Assembly: GCA_963699535.1 (NCBI GenBank)
Contig: CAVOUJ010000020.1
Span: 62,001-126,000 of the forward strand
Source of the DNA: VBDM01 sp963699535
GTDB lineage: Bacteria; Pseudomonadota; Gammaproteobacteria; Burkholderiales; SG8-39
Direction: 5' to 3'
Length of the DNA: 64,000 nt
Shown here: positions 1 through 9,507 of the stretch, piece by piece
Numbering within the stretch: the stretch's first letter is position 1
Layout: each line of letters begins with the position of its first letter
Made by a program: the position numbers and the translations under genes
The notes under the pieces: model-generated
Databases searched by the model: none
Seen by the model: the letters and a program-made list of their open reading frames with translations, nothing else
What the model was told of the DNA's origin: nothing

Positions 1-567
1 GTGCGACAGGCCGCCGGTCGCGAGGATGGCGACGCGAACGTCCGCCGGGTAGGTACGAATCGCCTCGGCGAGCATGCTTCCCCACTGCATGCAGCGGCGC
101 ACGCTCGGGTACGGCGGCTCGATATCATTGAAGATGATCGGAACGATAGGAGGCAAGGGATCGAGCCCGCCTCTCCACAGCGGAATGCAGAATCCGTGGT
201 CGAGCGTCAGGTGATGCGATACCGAGGGCTCGAAATCGAACTCGAGCGCCGTCTGCAGGATATGGTTCGCGAGCTTTGGATGCCCGGCGATCTTCTTGTA
301 CGGGCATTGAATCATCCACGGTTCGGCGGGCCCCAGGTGCGTCTCTCCCACGCCGACGAGGATGCTGGGAAGATTGTTGATGAAGAAATTCACCCAGTGA
401 TCCGGCGAGATTTCGACTATGACATCCGGGCGGCCGGCCTTGATGCGCCTTCCCAATTCGGTGAGGGAGCGCGTCAGCTCCTGCTGGCGGCCGGGCTGGA
501 TGTCTTTCCACCCGCGAATGAGGAGCGGCGCGTGGCTCGACGCGAACACACCGACGAGCTTAGCCAT
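1..567 (-). CDS. LigB-type extradiol dioxygenase, catalytic beta subunit (C-terminus cut by window)
   Basis: Predicted catalytic subunit of a LigAB-type class III extradiol ring-cleavage dioxygenase (protocatechuate 4,5-dioxygenase family, non-haem iron). Translation from the ATG at 567 gives 189 residues with no stop, so the end lies before base 1. Conserved residues come in the LigB order: SSHAPL with His12, SPDHW with His57, LDHG at 123-125 and GGLSH with His189. In the family the first two bind Fe(II) and the last is the catalytic base; the Glu ligand would lie outside the window. The start overlaps the ligA-like gene by 8 bases, as expected for coupled subunits. The aromatic substrate cannot be told from sequence alone. 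Confidence 0.85.
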   Translation of the reverse strand, partial: MAKLVGVFASSHAPLLIRGWKDIQPGRQQELTRSLTELGRRIKAGRPDVIVEISPDHWVNFFINNLPSILVGVGETHLGPAEPWMIQCPYKKIAGHPKLANHILQTALEFDFEPSVSHHLTLDHGFCIPLWRGGLDPLPPIVPIIFNDIEPPYPSVRRCMQWGSMLAEAIRTYPADVRVAILATGGLSH

Positions 568-841
568 GACTGGACCTCGCCGCCGCGTCGGCGCCCGCGG
601 TCCTCACCTTGGTGAGGAATTCCGCTTCGGGCATGCCGGCCACCACGAAATAGAAGCGCAGAAGGTAGGGGTTGACCAAGGGCGCCAGAGACGCAACGTC
701 ACCGCGCTCGACCGCAGCGCGCACGTCGGGCTTCAGTGGATAACGGTCGAGGATCTTCTTGGGGTTAGCTCGGTATTCCGCGCCGAGCGGCGCAGAACTC
801 TGAAGGTCGAAGAACAGTTTGCTTAGCCAATAGTCTCTCAT
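560..841 (-). CDS. LigA-type extradiol dioxygenase, small alpha subunit
   Basis: A 93-residue protein resembling the small alpha subunit of protocatechuate 4,5-dioxygenase-type enzymes. The alpha subunit caps the active site of LigB and has no catalytic metal of its own. Recognisable features are the N-terminal DYWLSKLFFDLQ helix, the RANPKKILDRYPL segment and the GDVASLAPLVNPYLLRFYFV stretch typical of LigA-like domains. The stop codon at 560-562 overlaps the start of the ligB-like gene, which strongly supports a heterodimer. The pair follows pcm on the same strand after a 67-bp gap, so it may be the distal part of the liv-pcm transcript. Standalone function is unlikely. Confidence 0.82.
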   Translation of the reverse strand: MRDYWLSKLFFDLQSSAPLGAEYRANPKKILDRYPLKPDVRAAVERGDVASLAPLVNPYLLRFYFVVAGMPEAEFLTKVRTAGADAAARSSHG

Positions 842-908
842 GACGCATTATTTTGCCATGAGCGCTGGCGCCGCAGAAGTGGATTCTTCGACAGTGCGCT
901 CTTGGGCG

Positions 909-1649
909 CTATTTCCCTGCCGGGCTCCGGGTAAGCGGAACGAACCTCACGGTCAGGGTGCGCTTCGTCACCGTCGTGCCGTCGGAGCGCTTCTCCACGA
1001 GCAAGAGGTTCTGCACGTCCCGCGATCCTCCGACCGGGATGACCATCCGGCCGCCGGGCCTGAGCTGATCGATCAGCGGCTTGGGGATTTCGGGCGGGGC
1101 CGCCGTAACGATGATCGAGTCGAAGGGCGCGGCGGCCGCCCAGCCGTTGTAGCCGTCGCCGATTCGTGCCTCGACGTTGGCGTAGCCCAGTTCCTCCAGG
1201 GTTCGCATCGCCCGCCTTGCGAGAGGCTCGACGATTTCGATCGTATAGACCTTTCCGACCAGTTCGGCGAGCACCGCCGCCTGATATCCCGACCCTGTGC
1301 CCACTTCCAATACTCTGTCCGAGGGTTTCGGGTCGATCAGATCGGTCATGAGGGCTACGATGTAGGGCTGGGAAATCGTCTGGCCTTCGCCGATCGGCAA
1401 GGGGCGATTCTCATAGGCGAAGGCCTCCTGCATCGCAGGAACGAACCTGTGGCGCGGGACTTTTCCCATCGCCGCCATCACCGCGTCGCCGAACTTCGGG
1501 CGTCCGGTTTCGGCCGCAGTTTCGCGCGCCATGGCGCCGATTTCCGCCACCATCCGCGCACGCGCTCCCGCATGCCGGTCCTGCGCATTTGCAGGGTCGG
1601 CGTGCGCCATGGCGAAGAGGAAAAGGGCCGGAAAAAGGGCGAGGAGCAA
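909..1649 (-). CDS. pcm: Protein-L-isoaspartate O-methyltransferase with an apparent signal peptide
   Basis: S-adenosylmethionine-dependent methyltransferase that repairs isoaspartyl residues in damaged proteins. The catalytic domain covers about residues 45-235. It holds the QTISQPYIVALMTDLI segment, the SAM-binding motif LEVGTGSGYQAAVLAEL and the VTAAPPEIPKPLIDQL region that are diagnostic for Pcm. The first about 22 residues are hydrophobic and end in ANAQ, so the protein is probably exported to the periplasm rather than cytosolic; a downstream Met at about residue 33 would give a cytosolic form. It starts 12 bp after the livF-type stop and is followed by ligAB on the same strand, so it looks co-transcribed with the transporter. 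Confidence 0.9.
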   Translation of the reverse strand: MLLALFPALFLFAMAHADPANAQDRHAGARARMVAEIGAMARETAAETGRPKFGDAVMAAMGKVPRHRFVPAMQEAFAYENRPLPIGEGQTISQPYIVALMTDLIDPKPSDRVLEVGTGSGYQAAVLAELVGKVYTIEIVEPLARRAMRTLEELGYANVEARIGDGYNGWAAAAPFDSIIVTAAPPEIPKPLIDQLRPGGRMVIPVGGSRDVQNLLLVEKRSDGTTVTKRTLTVRFVPLTRSPAGK

Positions 1650-1661
1650 GCCGGAGTCCGT

Positions 1662-2378
1662 CTACGCTACCACGAGACTGGTGAGACGCTGGGGATCGGC
1701 AAGCAGGTCGGCGCTCGGGCCGGTGTAAGCGATGCGCCCGCGGTTTAGCACGAGTGCGCTTTGTGTCACCTGGAGCGCGAGCTTCGCGTGTTGCTCGACC
1801 AGCACGACCGCCAGAGAGTCCTCGCGGATGAGCCGCTGCATGGCTTGAAGCAAGACCTCGACGATGATGGGCGCGAGTCCCTCGAGGGGCTCGTCCATCA
1901 GGAGCAGTGTCGGGTTCCCCATCAGAGCGCGGCCGATCGCGAGCATCTGCTGCTCGCCGCCTGAGATCTGGTTGCCCCAATGCCCGCGCCGCTCGGCGAG
2001 CCTCGGGAACAGCTCGAAGACCCGTTCAAGGGTCCAGCGGCCAGGCCGCGCCGCAACGATGAGGTTTTCCTGGACAGTGAGCGAAGGGAAGATCTCCCGC
2101 GCCTGCGGGACCAGACCGATGCCCGCGCGGCAGCGCTCGTAAACCGGCAACCGCTCGACGGGCCTTCCCTGTACCTCGATGCTACCCGCGTGAAAAGTCG
2201 TATGCCCCATGACGGTCGAAAGGAGCGTCGTCTTGCCGACCCCGTTTCGGCCGAGCACCGCGAGCGCGCCGCGCTCGGGCAGGTCGAGCGCGACGTCCTC
2301 AAGGACCACCGTCTCGCCGTAGCCGGCTCGGACATCGCGCAGGCGGAGCGCAAGCGACTCGTTCAATGAGAACTCCAT
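1662..2378 (-). CDS. Branched-chain amino acid-type ABC transporter ATP-binding protein (LivF-like)
   Basis: ATPase of a liv-type high-affinity importer, 238 residues, cytoplasmic. The Walker A motif GRNGVGKTT lies near residue 43, the ABC signature ISGGEQQM near 140, and Walker B with the catalytic Glu (LLLMDEP) near 158, followed by the H-loop VEQH. Length and the ARE(I/T)FPSLTV region fit the LivF group rather than LivG. It is the last transporter gene of a minus-strand run livH-livM-livG-livF. A 48-bp gap holding a perfect palindrome separates it from livG. Liv-type systems also carry aromatic acids, urea and short amides, and the nearby dioxygenase makes an aromatic substrate plausible; that is inference. 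Confidence 0.88.
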   Translation of the reverse strand: MEFSLNESLALRLRDVRAGYGETVVLEDVALDLPERGALAVLGRNGVGKTTLLSTVMGHTTFHAGSIEVQGRPVERLPVYERCRAGIGLVPQAREIFPSLTVQENLIVAARPGRWTLERVFELFPRLAERRGHWGNQISGGEQQMLAIGRALMGNPTLLLMDEPLEGLAPIIVEVLLQAMQRLIREDSLAVVLVEQHAKLALQVTQSALVLNRGRIAYTGPSADLLADPQRLTSLVVA

Positions 2379-2395
2379 CTGAAGTCGGGGATATA

Positions 2396-2415
2396 CAAGG
2401 GGGCGCGCCCCCTTG
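2396..2415. repeat. Perfect 20-bp palindrome between livG and livF
   Basis: The sequence CAAGGGGGCGCGCCCCCTTG is identical to its reverse complement. As RNA it would form an eight-pair G/C-rich stem with a CGCG turn. It sits in the only sizeable gap of the liv operon. No run of T follows on either strand, so it is not a classical intrinsic terminator. It could stabilise upstream mRNA, cause partial attenuation or bind a dimeric protein. Confidence 0.7.
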
Positions 2416-2426
2416 TTCGACTGGGC

Positions 2427-3191
2427 TCAGGCATGACGCTGTTCTCCCAGATAGACCTGGTGCACGCGCCGGTCCTTGGAAATATCCCCCGGAGGCCCTT
2501 CGACCAGAACCTGGCCCTGTACGAGAACGGTGATGTTCTGCGCGAAGCGGAACACCACGTCCATGTCGTGCTCGATGATCAGGATGGCGATGTCCTTGGG
2601 CAGATTGTCGAGCACCTGGAGGATGCGATGCGACTCAACCGAAGGCACGCCCGCAGCCGGCTCGTCGAGCAGGAGCACGCTCGGCTTGAGGCCCAGGGCG
2701 ATCGCAATCTCGACGAGACGTTGCTTTCCGTAGGGAAGGTCGAGGATCCGCTGGCCTGCATCCTCGGCCAGCCCGAGCGTGGCGAGCAGCTCCAGGCTCT
2801 CGTCCCTCACGTCCGCGTGGGCGCTTGCAGCGCGCCAGGTGCGCCGGGCCACGCCGCGCCGTTCGGCCACGGCGAGCGCCACATTGTCCAGCACCGAGAG
2901 TCCGCGGAAAAGAGCGTTGATCTGAAAAGTCCTGCCGAGGCCGCGCTTGACGCGCGACGCCTGCGCCATCTGGGTGATGTCCTCGCTGCCGAGCAGGATG
3001 TGTCCGGAGGAGGGCCGCAGGACGCCGGTGAGCATGTTGATGAATGTTGTCTTGCCCGCCCCGTTCGGACCGATGAGCGCATGGCGCGCACCCGGCTCCA
3101 AGCGGAAATCGATATTGTCGGCGACCGTAAGAGCGCCGAACGACTTGCACAGGCTGCGCGTCTCCAGGGCTGGAATTTGCGCCGCGCTCAT
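2427..3191 (-). CDS. Branched-chain amino acid-type ABC transporter ATP-binding protein (LivG-like)
   Basis: Second ATPase of the first liv-type importer, 254 residues. The start chosen is the ATG at 3191, whose codon overlaps the end of livM; the frame stays open upstream but that part is antisense noise over livM. Visible motifs are Walker A GPNGAGKTT near residue 42, the LivG-type insert FQINALFRGLSVLDNVALAV, Walker B VLLLDEPAAG and the H-loop IIEHDMDVVF. The signature segment reads LPYGKQRLVEIA, a LivG-like variant of LSGGQ. The C-terminal VHQVYLGE is characteristic of LivG. It pairs with LivF as the ATPase heterodimer below the LivH/LivM pore. Confidence 0.9.
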   Translation of the reverse strand: MSAAQIPALETRSLCKSFGALTVADNIDFRLEPGARHALIGPNGAGKTTFINMLTGVLRPSSGHILLGSEDITQMAQASRVKRGLGRTFQINALFRGLSVLDNVALAVAERRGVARRTWRAASAHADVRDESLELLATLGLAEDAGQRILDLPYGKQRLVEIAIALGLKPSVLLLDEPAAGVPSVESHRILQVLDNLPKDIAILIIEHDMDVVFRFAQNITVLVQGQVLVEGPPGDISKDRRVHQVYLGEQRHA

Positions 3192-4165
3192 GCCTTCCTC
3201 CGCACCCTGGCGAGAACCCCGTCGAGAATTCCGAGGACTCCACCCCGGGCGAACATGACCACCAGCACCAGCATCACCCCGATGCCGAAGTACCAGTATT
3301 CCGGGAACTGCTTGGCCAGTAGGTCCTGGGCGATCAGGAACACGACGGGCCCGACGAAGGCGCCGTAGATGCGACCGACACCACCCAGGATGAGCATGAC
3401 AAGAAGCTCGCCCGCCGACTCGAACGAGAGCACGTTCAATCCGACGAACTGATTGGTCTGGGTGATGAGGCCTCCGGCGACGCCTGCGACCGTCGCGGAG
3501 ATCGTATACACGAGGACCAGGCGCCAATAGACCGGTGCTCCGATTGCGTGCATGCGCAGATTGTTTTCGCGAACTCCGGTGAGGGATGCCCCGAATGGCG
3601 AATAGATCATCCGCCTCACCAGCAACCATCCGAGGAACAGGACCAGGAGGCAATAGACGTAAGCGGTCCTTCCGAAGATATCGAACTTGAACAAGCCCAG
3701 GATCGGCGCCGTGACCACGCCCGACAACCCGTCTGCACCGCCGGTGAGGCTGCTCGCCTTGTTGGCGATCTCGAAAAGAACCGACGTGATCGCAAGGGTA
3801 AGCATGAGCAGCGTCAGCGCCTTGGTGCGAAGGATGATCGCTCCCGTGGTGAGGCCGAGGAACGCTCCGGCCACGGCCGCCGCAGCGAGCTGGAGCATGG
3901 GATCGGTGATTCCTGCTTTCGCGGCGAGTATGCCCGCCACGTAGGCACCCAAACCGAAGTAGGCGCTGTGGCCGAGCGTGATGATCCCTGCATAGCCGAG
4001 AATCAGGTCGAGGGACAGGGCGTACAGGATGTAGATCAAGATGCGCGCACCAAGCGAGAGATACTCGGGGAGCGCGAAGAATGCCGCGATCGCGATGATC
4101 CAGGGCAGCCACTCGATCCAGCGGATGCGTGGATCGGAGCTGTAGCCTCCGGAGTGGGCCTTCAT
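3188..4165 (-). CDS. Branched-chain amino acid-type ABC transporter permease (LivM-like)
   Basis: Inner-membrane permease of the first liv system, about 325 residues with roughly 8-10 hydrophobic segments. Family hallmarks are LDLILGYAGIITLGHSAYFGLGAYVAGIL near the N-terminus, the GVRENNLRMHAIG coupling segment around residue 180 and GGVGRIYGAFVGPVVF near the C-terminus. The ATG at 4165 is preferred because it overlaps the livH stop as ATGA, although an in-frame ATG exists at 4198. Its own stop overlaps the livG start. It forms the pore with LivH. No periplasmic binding protein gene is next to this operon, so the receptor must be encoded elsewhere. Confidence 0.9.
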   Translation of the reverse strand: MKAHSGGYSSDPRIRWIEWLPWIIAIAAFFALPEYLSLGARILIYILYALSLDLILGYAGIITLGHSAYFGLGAYVAGILAAKAGITDPMLQLAAAAVAGAFLGLTTGAIILRTKALTLLMLTLAITSVLFEIANKASSLTGGADGLSGVVTAPILGLFKFDIFGRTAYVYCLLVLFLGWLLVRRMIYSPFGASLTGVRENNLRMHAIGAPVYWRLVLVYTISATVAGVAGGLITQTNQFVGLNVLSFESAGELLVMLILGGVGRIYGAFVGPVVFLIAQDLLAKQFPEYWYFGIGVMLVLVVMFARGGVLGILDGVLARVRRKA

Positions 4166-5037
4166 GCGTGCCGCCCGAAAAGGCCTGCCGGCCGCCAAAG
4201 GAGGATGCCGATGGTGGCCACATAGATAGGAAAGGCGCCGTACTGCGGCAGCCAGTACTTGCAGGCGGTGTCGGCGATACCGATCAGAAGCGCTGCGACG
4301 AAGGGACCGCGCAGGCTACCGAGGCCACCGACCGCGACCACCACCAAGAAGTACACCAGGTTCTCGAAAGGATAGGTCGGCTGGATGGCGATGATCTCTG
4401 CGCCGAGCCCGCCGCCCAGTCCCGCGAGCCCGCTGCCCAGGGCGAAGGTGAGCGTGAACAGACGCCTGGTGTTGATGCCCACCGATTGCGCCATCGCGCG
4501 GTTGTCCACCGCCGCGCGGACCATCGCGCCCCAGCGTGTGCGTTCGATTCCGAACCAAAGCAGCGCCACCATCACAGCGCTGAACGCGATGATGAATACC
4601 CGGTAGGTCGGGAAATCGCGCCCGAGCAGCGGGAACTGACCCTTGAGGTACTCAGGCAAAGTGACCGGCTGTTGAAGCGTTCCATAGATATAGCGCGCCA
4701 CCGCGACGGAAATGAAGATGAGGCCGATGGTGAGAAGGACCTGCTCGAGGTCGCTTGCTGCATAGAGCTTCGAATACAGGAACCGCTCGAGGAGAACGCT
4801 GCCCAAGGCAACGATGACGAACGCGAGCACGAGAGCGACCGGGAAGGGCGCACCGAAACGCGACATGGCGGTGGTGAGAATGTAGCCCCCGGCCATGGCG
4901 AACACCCCATGGGCAAGGTTGGCGAACCTCATCAGCCCCATCGTGATCGACAGACCCACCGAGATCACGTAGAGGATCATGCCGAGCGCTGTACCGTGAA
5001 AGGCGACGCTCACGATCGATGCGAGAAAGCTCTCCAA
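4162..5037 (-). CDS. Branched-chain amino acid-type ABC transporter permease (LivH-like)
   Basis: First gene of the minus-strand liv operon, 291 residues, polytopic inner-membrane protein. The N-terminus ALGMILYVISVGLSITMGLMRFANLAHGVFAM is the classic LivH signature, followed by the SVGINTRRLFTLTFALGSGLAGLGGGL coupling region and the VVVAVGGLGSLRGPFVAALLIG segment. It partners with LivM. The intergenic space upstream (5038-5154) is shared with the divergent cfa gene and is where the promoter should lie. No livK gene precedes it, which is unusual for a complete system but common where several receptors share one translocator. Confidence 0.9.
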   Translation of the reverse strand: MESFLASIVSVAFHGTALGMILYVISVGLSITMGLMRFANLAHGVFAMAGGYILTTAMSRFGAPFPVALVLAFVIVALGSVLLERFLYSKLYAASDLEQVLLTIGLIFISVAVARYIYGTLQQPVTLPEYLKGQFPLLGRDFPTYRVFIIAFSAVMVALLWFGIERTRWGAMVRAAVDNRAMAQSVGINTRRLFTLTFALGSGLAGLGGGLGAEIIAIQPTYPFENLVYFLVVVAVGGLGSLRGPFVAALLIGIADTACKYWLPQYGAFPIYVATIGILLWRPAGLFGRHA

Positions 5038-5124
5038 TTCAGGGTCCTGCCGGCTCTGGAAGAGAGGCTTCTACCACAGTCTTGGAGGATTGGGCATTAC
5101 TTCCCGGCTTGCCGTCCAGTCGGT

Positions 5125-5130
5125 TATGAT
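5125..5130 (+). promoter_or_regulatory. Possible -10 element for cfa
   Basis: TATGAT lies 25 bases before the cfa start, in the 117-bp gap between divergent livH and cfa. No good -35 hexamer sits at 16-18 bp spacing (the best is TTCCCG), so this is only a weak candidate. Confidence 0.3.
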
Positions 5131-5154
5131 GCTCAACCTTTCAGGCCGAAACAC

Positions 5155-6362
5155 ATGTTCCTGGAACGTCGCCTCGAGCGGATGCTCGAAAAACTCAAGC
5201 GAACGGCCGCCATTCCGCTCCGGCTCGAGCTATGGAACGGGCGAGCCTTCGATCTTGCCAGCCAGCCCACGGTGAAGATAGGGGTGCCCAGCCCCTCCGC
5301 GCTGCGTTTTCTTATATCCCCCAACCTGATGAAGCTCGGCCAAGCGTACGTTGAGGGGCACCTGCGGGTCGAAGGGTCGATCGTCGAGATCTTCCGGGTG
5401 GCCGAGGGTTTGGCGCGAGGTGCCGCTTCCCGGGGACACAAGGGGCTGCGGCGCTTCTGGCGCCACAACAAGACGCGCGACCGGAAAGCGATCGAATACC
5501 ACTATGACGTTTCGAACGATTTCTATTCGCTCTGGCTCGACCGGAATATGGTCTATTCCTGCGCCTATTTCCGGAGCGAGACTGACACACTCGAGGCCGC
5601 GCAGGAGCAAAAACTCGACCATGTCCTCGCGAAGCTCATGCTCAAACCGGGCGAGCGATTTCTCGACATCGGCTGCGGCTGGGGGACGCTCATCCTGCAC
5701 GCGGCCAAGAAATACGGTGCGCGTGCGACCGGCGTGACGCTCAGCCGCAACCAGTACGAATTCGCCGCAAGGCGGATCAGGGAGGAGGGTCTCGAAGGCC
5801 GCTGCGAGGTGCGTCTCCAGGACTATCGCGACGTTCCGGGCCAGGGCGTGTTCGACAAGATCGCCAGCATCGGCATGTTCGAGCACGTCGGTTTGCGCTA
5901 CCTCAAGGGGTATTTCGCGAAGATCCACTCCCTGCTCGCCGACGACGGCCTGGTGTTGAACCACGGCATCACCTCGAGCGATCCCGAGAGTGCCGAGGTG
6001 GGAATGGGCGCCGGGGATTTCATCCACCAGCTACGTGTTTCCTCACGGCGAGCTTCCGCACGTGTCGCTCGTCCTTCACGAAATGGCAAGCGCGAAGCTC
6101 GAGGCTACAGACGTGGAGTCGCTGCGGCGTCACTACGCGCTGACCTGCCAGGAATGGGCGAGGCGTCTGGAGCAGAACCGGGAGCGGGCAATCGCTGCCG
6201 CGGGAGACAAGCGCTACCGCATCTGGCAGGTGTATCTGGCGGGTTGCGCGCACGGCTTCGCGCACGAATGGATGAACATCTACCAGGTTCTCGGCCCGCA
6301 AGGAAGGTGCCGCCTCGAATCCGCTGCCGCTTACGCGGGATTACATGTACCGCGGGGCGTAG
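5155..6362 (+). CDS. cfa: Cyclopropane-fatty-acyl-phospholipid synthase (two frameshifts)
   Basis: SAM-dependent enzyme that methylenates cis double bonds of membrane phospholipid acyl chains. The main frame from ATG 5155 covers the N-terminal domain and the SAM motif FLDIGCGWGTLILHAAK near residue 168, preceded by YHYDVSNDFYSLWLDRNMVYSCAYF, a CFA-synthase hallmark. At about 6030 the homology moves to another frame (YVFPHGELPHVSLVLHEM), and at about 6300 to a third, ending NPLPLTRDYMYRGA with TAG at 6360-6362. With both shifts repaired the protein is about 402 residues, normal for the family, and no conserved block is missing. The shifts are therefore probably sequence errors. It is divergently arranged from livH. 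Confidence 0.88.
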
Positions 6363-6386
6363 TTCCTGGCCGGGCTTGCGCTCGCT

Positions 6387-9300
6387 CTAGTGGAAATCCC
6401 GCGACGGGGTAGCGATCCGCCCCAGCAGGGCGCTGTGGTCCGACAGCCGCTTTGCCACGAGGTGAATGACTTCGCCTTCGCGTTCGATCACTCCCTCGAC
6501 GCCCATCAGGCGCGCGCCGAGCAGCTCGCGGCGCTGACGCTCGGTGAGATCGCGCCAGACAATGACGTTGATGCAGCCAGTTTCATCCTCCAGCGTCACG
6601 AACACCACCCCGGAGGCCGTACCCGGGCGCTGCCGGCCGGTGACGATGCCGGCCGCTCGGACCGGGCTGCCGCTGGGCAAGAGCTTGATTTCGTCGGCGG
6701 CGACAAAGCGCATGCGTGCAAGGCGCGGGCGCAGCAAGGCGAGAGGGTGGCGCCCGAGCGTGAGGCCGGTGCTCGCGTAGTCGGCAACGAGGTTCTCTCC
6801 TTCGGTCGGAGCGGAAAGCACGGGCGCAGTCTCTGCCACCGGTGCGCCGTGCAGGACAGGCGCGCCGGTTTCGATTCCGACGACTTGCCAGTAGGCGTAG
6901 CGGCGGTGGCCTGAGAGCGCCTCGAGCGCTCCCGCAGCCGCCAGGCACTTGAGGTCGCGCTGGTTGAGCCTGGCGCGGTGCGCGAGGTCCTCGGTCGATT
7001 GGAGTAGCTGCCGCTTGCGCGCCTCCACGATCCGCTTCGCGCCTTCTTCCGACAGGCCGCGCACCATGAGGAACCCCAACCGCACGGCCGGCTGGACCCC
7101 CCCGGCGACTTCGCCGCCACCTCTCCTCGGAGCGGAGGGGATCGGTTCCAGCGTGCATTCCCAATCACTCGAGGTGACATCGACTGGGCGGACTTCCACG
7201 CCGTGGCGGCGCGTGTCCTGCACGAGCTGCGAAGGCGTGTAGAAACCCATGGGCTGGCTGTTCAGGAGCGCCGCGAGAAACGCTGCGGGCTCATGGTGCT
7301 TGAGCCAGGCGGAAACGTAGGCGAGCAGGGCGAAGCTCACCGAGTGCGATTCGGGAAAGCCGTACTCGCCGAAGCCGAGGATCTGCCGGTAGATGCGCTC
7401 GGCAAATTCCGCGGGAATGCCGTTCCTGCGCATGCCGTCCACGAGTTTTTTCTGAAAGGGCTCCAGGCCCCCTTTGCGGCGCCAGGCGGCCATCGCGCGG
7501 CGCAATTGATCGGCCTCGCCCGGCATGAAGCCTGCCGCGACCACCGCGAGCTGCATCACCTGCTCCTGGAAGATCGGCACGCCGCAGGTACGCTCGAGCA
7601 CCTTCTTCACCGCCTCGTTCGGATAATCGATCGGCTCGAGGCCAGAGCGCCGCCGCAGGTAAGGGTGCACCATGTCACCCTGGATCGGCCCGGGGCGCAC
7701 GATCGCGATCTCGATCACCAGATCGTAGAAATGCATCGGCTTCAGCCGCGGCAGCATCGACATCTGCGCGCGCGACTCGATCTGGAACACGCCGACCGTG
7801 TCGGCGCGCCGCATCATCTCGTACACCGCCGGGTCCTCTTCGCGCAGCAGGCTGTCCATGGTGAGCCTGCTTTCGCGCAGCATGTTGACGAAATCCAGCG
7901 CGCGCCGGATGGCCGAGAGCATGCCGAGCGCCAGCACGTCGACCTTGAGCAGGCCCAGATTTTCCAGGTCGTCCTTGTCCCACTGGATGACGCTGCGATC
8001 GGGCATGGCGGCGTTTTCGATCGGCACCAGGCGCGCGAGAGGCCCCCGCGATATGACGAACCCGCCGACGTGCTGCGACAGGTGGCGCGGAAATCCGAGC
8101 AAGCCGGAGGCGAGCGCCATGAGACGCTGCATCACCGGGCTCACCGGATCGAAGCCGGCATCGCGCAGGCGCTTGGCGAGATCCTTGCGATCGTCCCACC
8201 AGGCGACCGACTTGGCGATGCCGTCCACCTGCAGGGCGTCGAGCCCGAGCGCCTTTCCGGCATCGCGCAGCGCGCTCTTCGGCTGGTAGGTGATGAGGGT
8301 GGCGGCCAGCGCGGCGCGCTCGCGGCTGTATTTCCCGTAGATGTACTGGATGACTTCCTCGCGCCGCTGGTGCTCGAAATCGACGTCGATGTCGGGCGGC
8401 TCGTTGCGCTCCTTCGAGATGAAGCGCTCGAACAAAAGCTCCTGCTTCGCCGGATTGACCTCGGTGATGCCCAGGGCGTAGCAAACCGCGGAATTGGCCG
8501 CCGAACCGCGTCCCTGGCAGAGAATGTCCCGGCTGCGGGCGTAGCCCACGATATCGTGGACCGTCAGAAAAAACGGCTCGTAGCGGAGCTCGGCGATGAG
8601 CGCAAGCTCGCGCTCGACGAGATCGCGGATTTTCCGGATAGCGCCCTCAGGGAAGCGCCGCTGCAATCCCGTTTCGGTGAGCTTGCGCAGCCAGCTCGTC
8701 GGGGTTTCGCCTTCGGGAACCAGCTCCTCAGGATACTCGTAGCGCAGCTCATCGAGCGAAAAGCGGCAGCGCTCGGCGATGCGCACGGTTTCCGAAAGCA
8801 GCTCGGGCGGATAGATTTGCGCAAGCCGCATGCGCAACCGCAGATGCCGCTCGGCGTTCGGAATAAAGCGCATGGCCGCAGGCTGCGACCGGCGTGCGGA
8901 GGCGGATCGCGGTGAGCGTGTCCTGAAGGGGACGGCGCGACCGCAGGTGCATGTGCACGTCGCCCGCGGCGACGAGCGGCAGGCCCGAGCGCGTGCCCAG
9001 CTCGCGCAAAGCGGCGAGACGCGCCCGGTCGTCGGGCCCGCACAGCAGCTCCACCGCGATCCAGGCGCGGCCGGGAAAACGCTCGGCCACAAACAGCGCG
9101 TGCTCGGCGTCGTGCTTTCCGTCGGGGATGAGAAGCGCAAGCCAGCCGGGCAGGGCGCTTTCGAGATCGGTCTGTTCGAGCGCATAACTGCCCTTTTTGC
9201 TTCGCCGCCGGCCGCGGGTGATGAGATCGGCCAGATTGCCGTAGCCATCGCGATCGGTCGCGAGCAGCACCAGCTTCGGTCCATCCTTCAGCCGTACTTC

Positions 9301-9507
9301 CGAACCAATGATGAGCGGCATGCCGACTTCCTTCCCCGCGACATGCGCGCGCACTACGCCCGCCAATGAGCATTCGTCGGTGATCGCGAGCGCCGAATAG
9401 CCGAGCTCGGCGGCGCGGCGCACCAGCTCCTCGGGGTGCGAAGCGCCGCGCAGGAAAGTGAAATTGGACAGGCAATGCAGTTCGGCGTATTCAGGCAAAC
9501 AATCCAT
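6387..9507 (-). CDS. dnaE2: Error-prone DNA polymerase DnaE2/ImuC (one frameshift)
   Basis: Alpha-subunit-like C-family polymerase that does translesion synthesis with ImuA and ImuB in SOS mutagenesis. The start is ATG 9507 (MDCLPEYAELHCLSNFTFLRG), the beginning of the PHP domain. The frame moves at about 8880, where RTPVAACG is followed in the next frame by the PNAERHLR segment. The polymerase core has GRGSAANSAVCYALGIT, the PPDIDVDFEH active-site segment with catalytic Asp residues, and the QHVGGFVISR block. The C-terminal OB-fold has GCINVIVWRDL. Total length of about 1040 residues is typical of DnaE2. The start overlaps the imuB end. Only the frame changes and no motif is lost, so the shift looks like a sequence error. 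Confidence 0.92.

Noticed and set aside
4129..6390. A 753-codon plus-strand frame ending in the Cfa sequence
   Set aside because: Its first 340 codons are antisense to livH and low-complexity charged; only the part from 5155 has homology.
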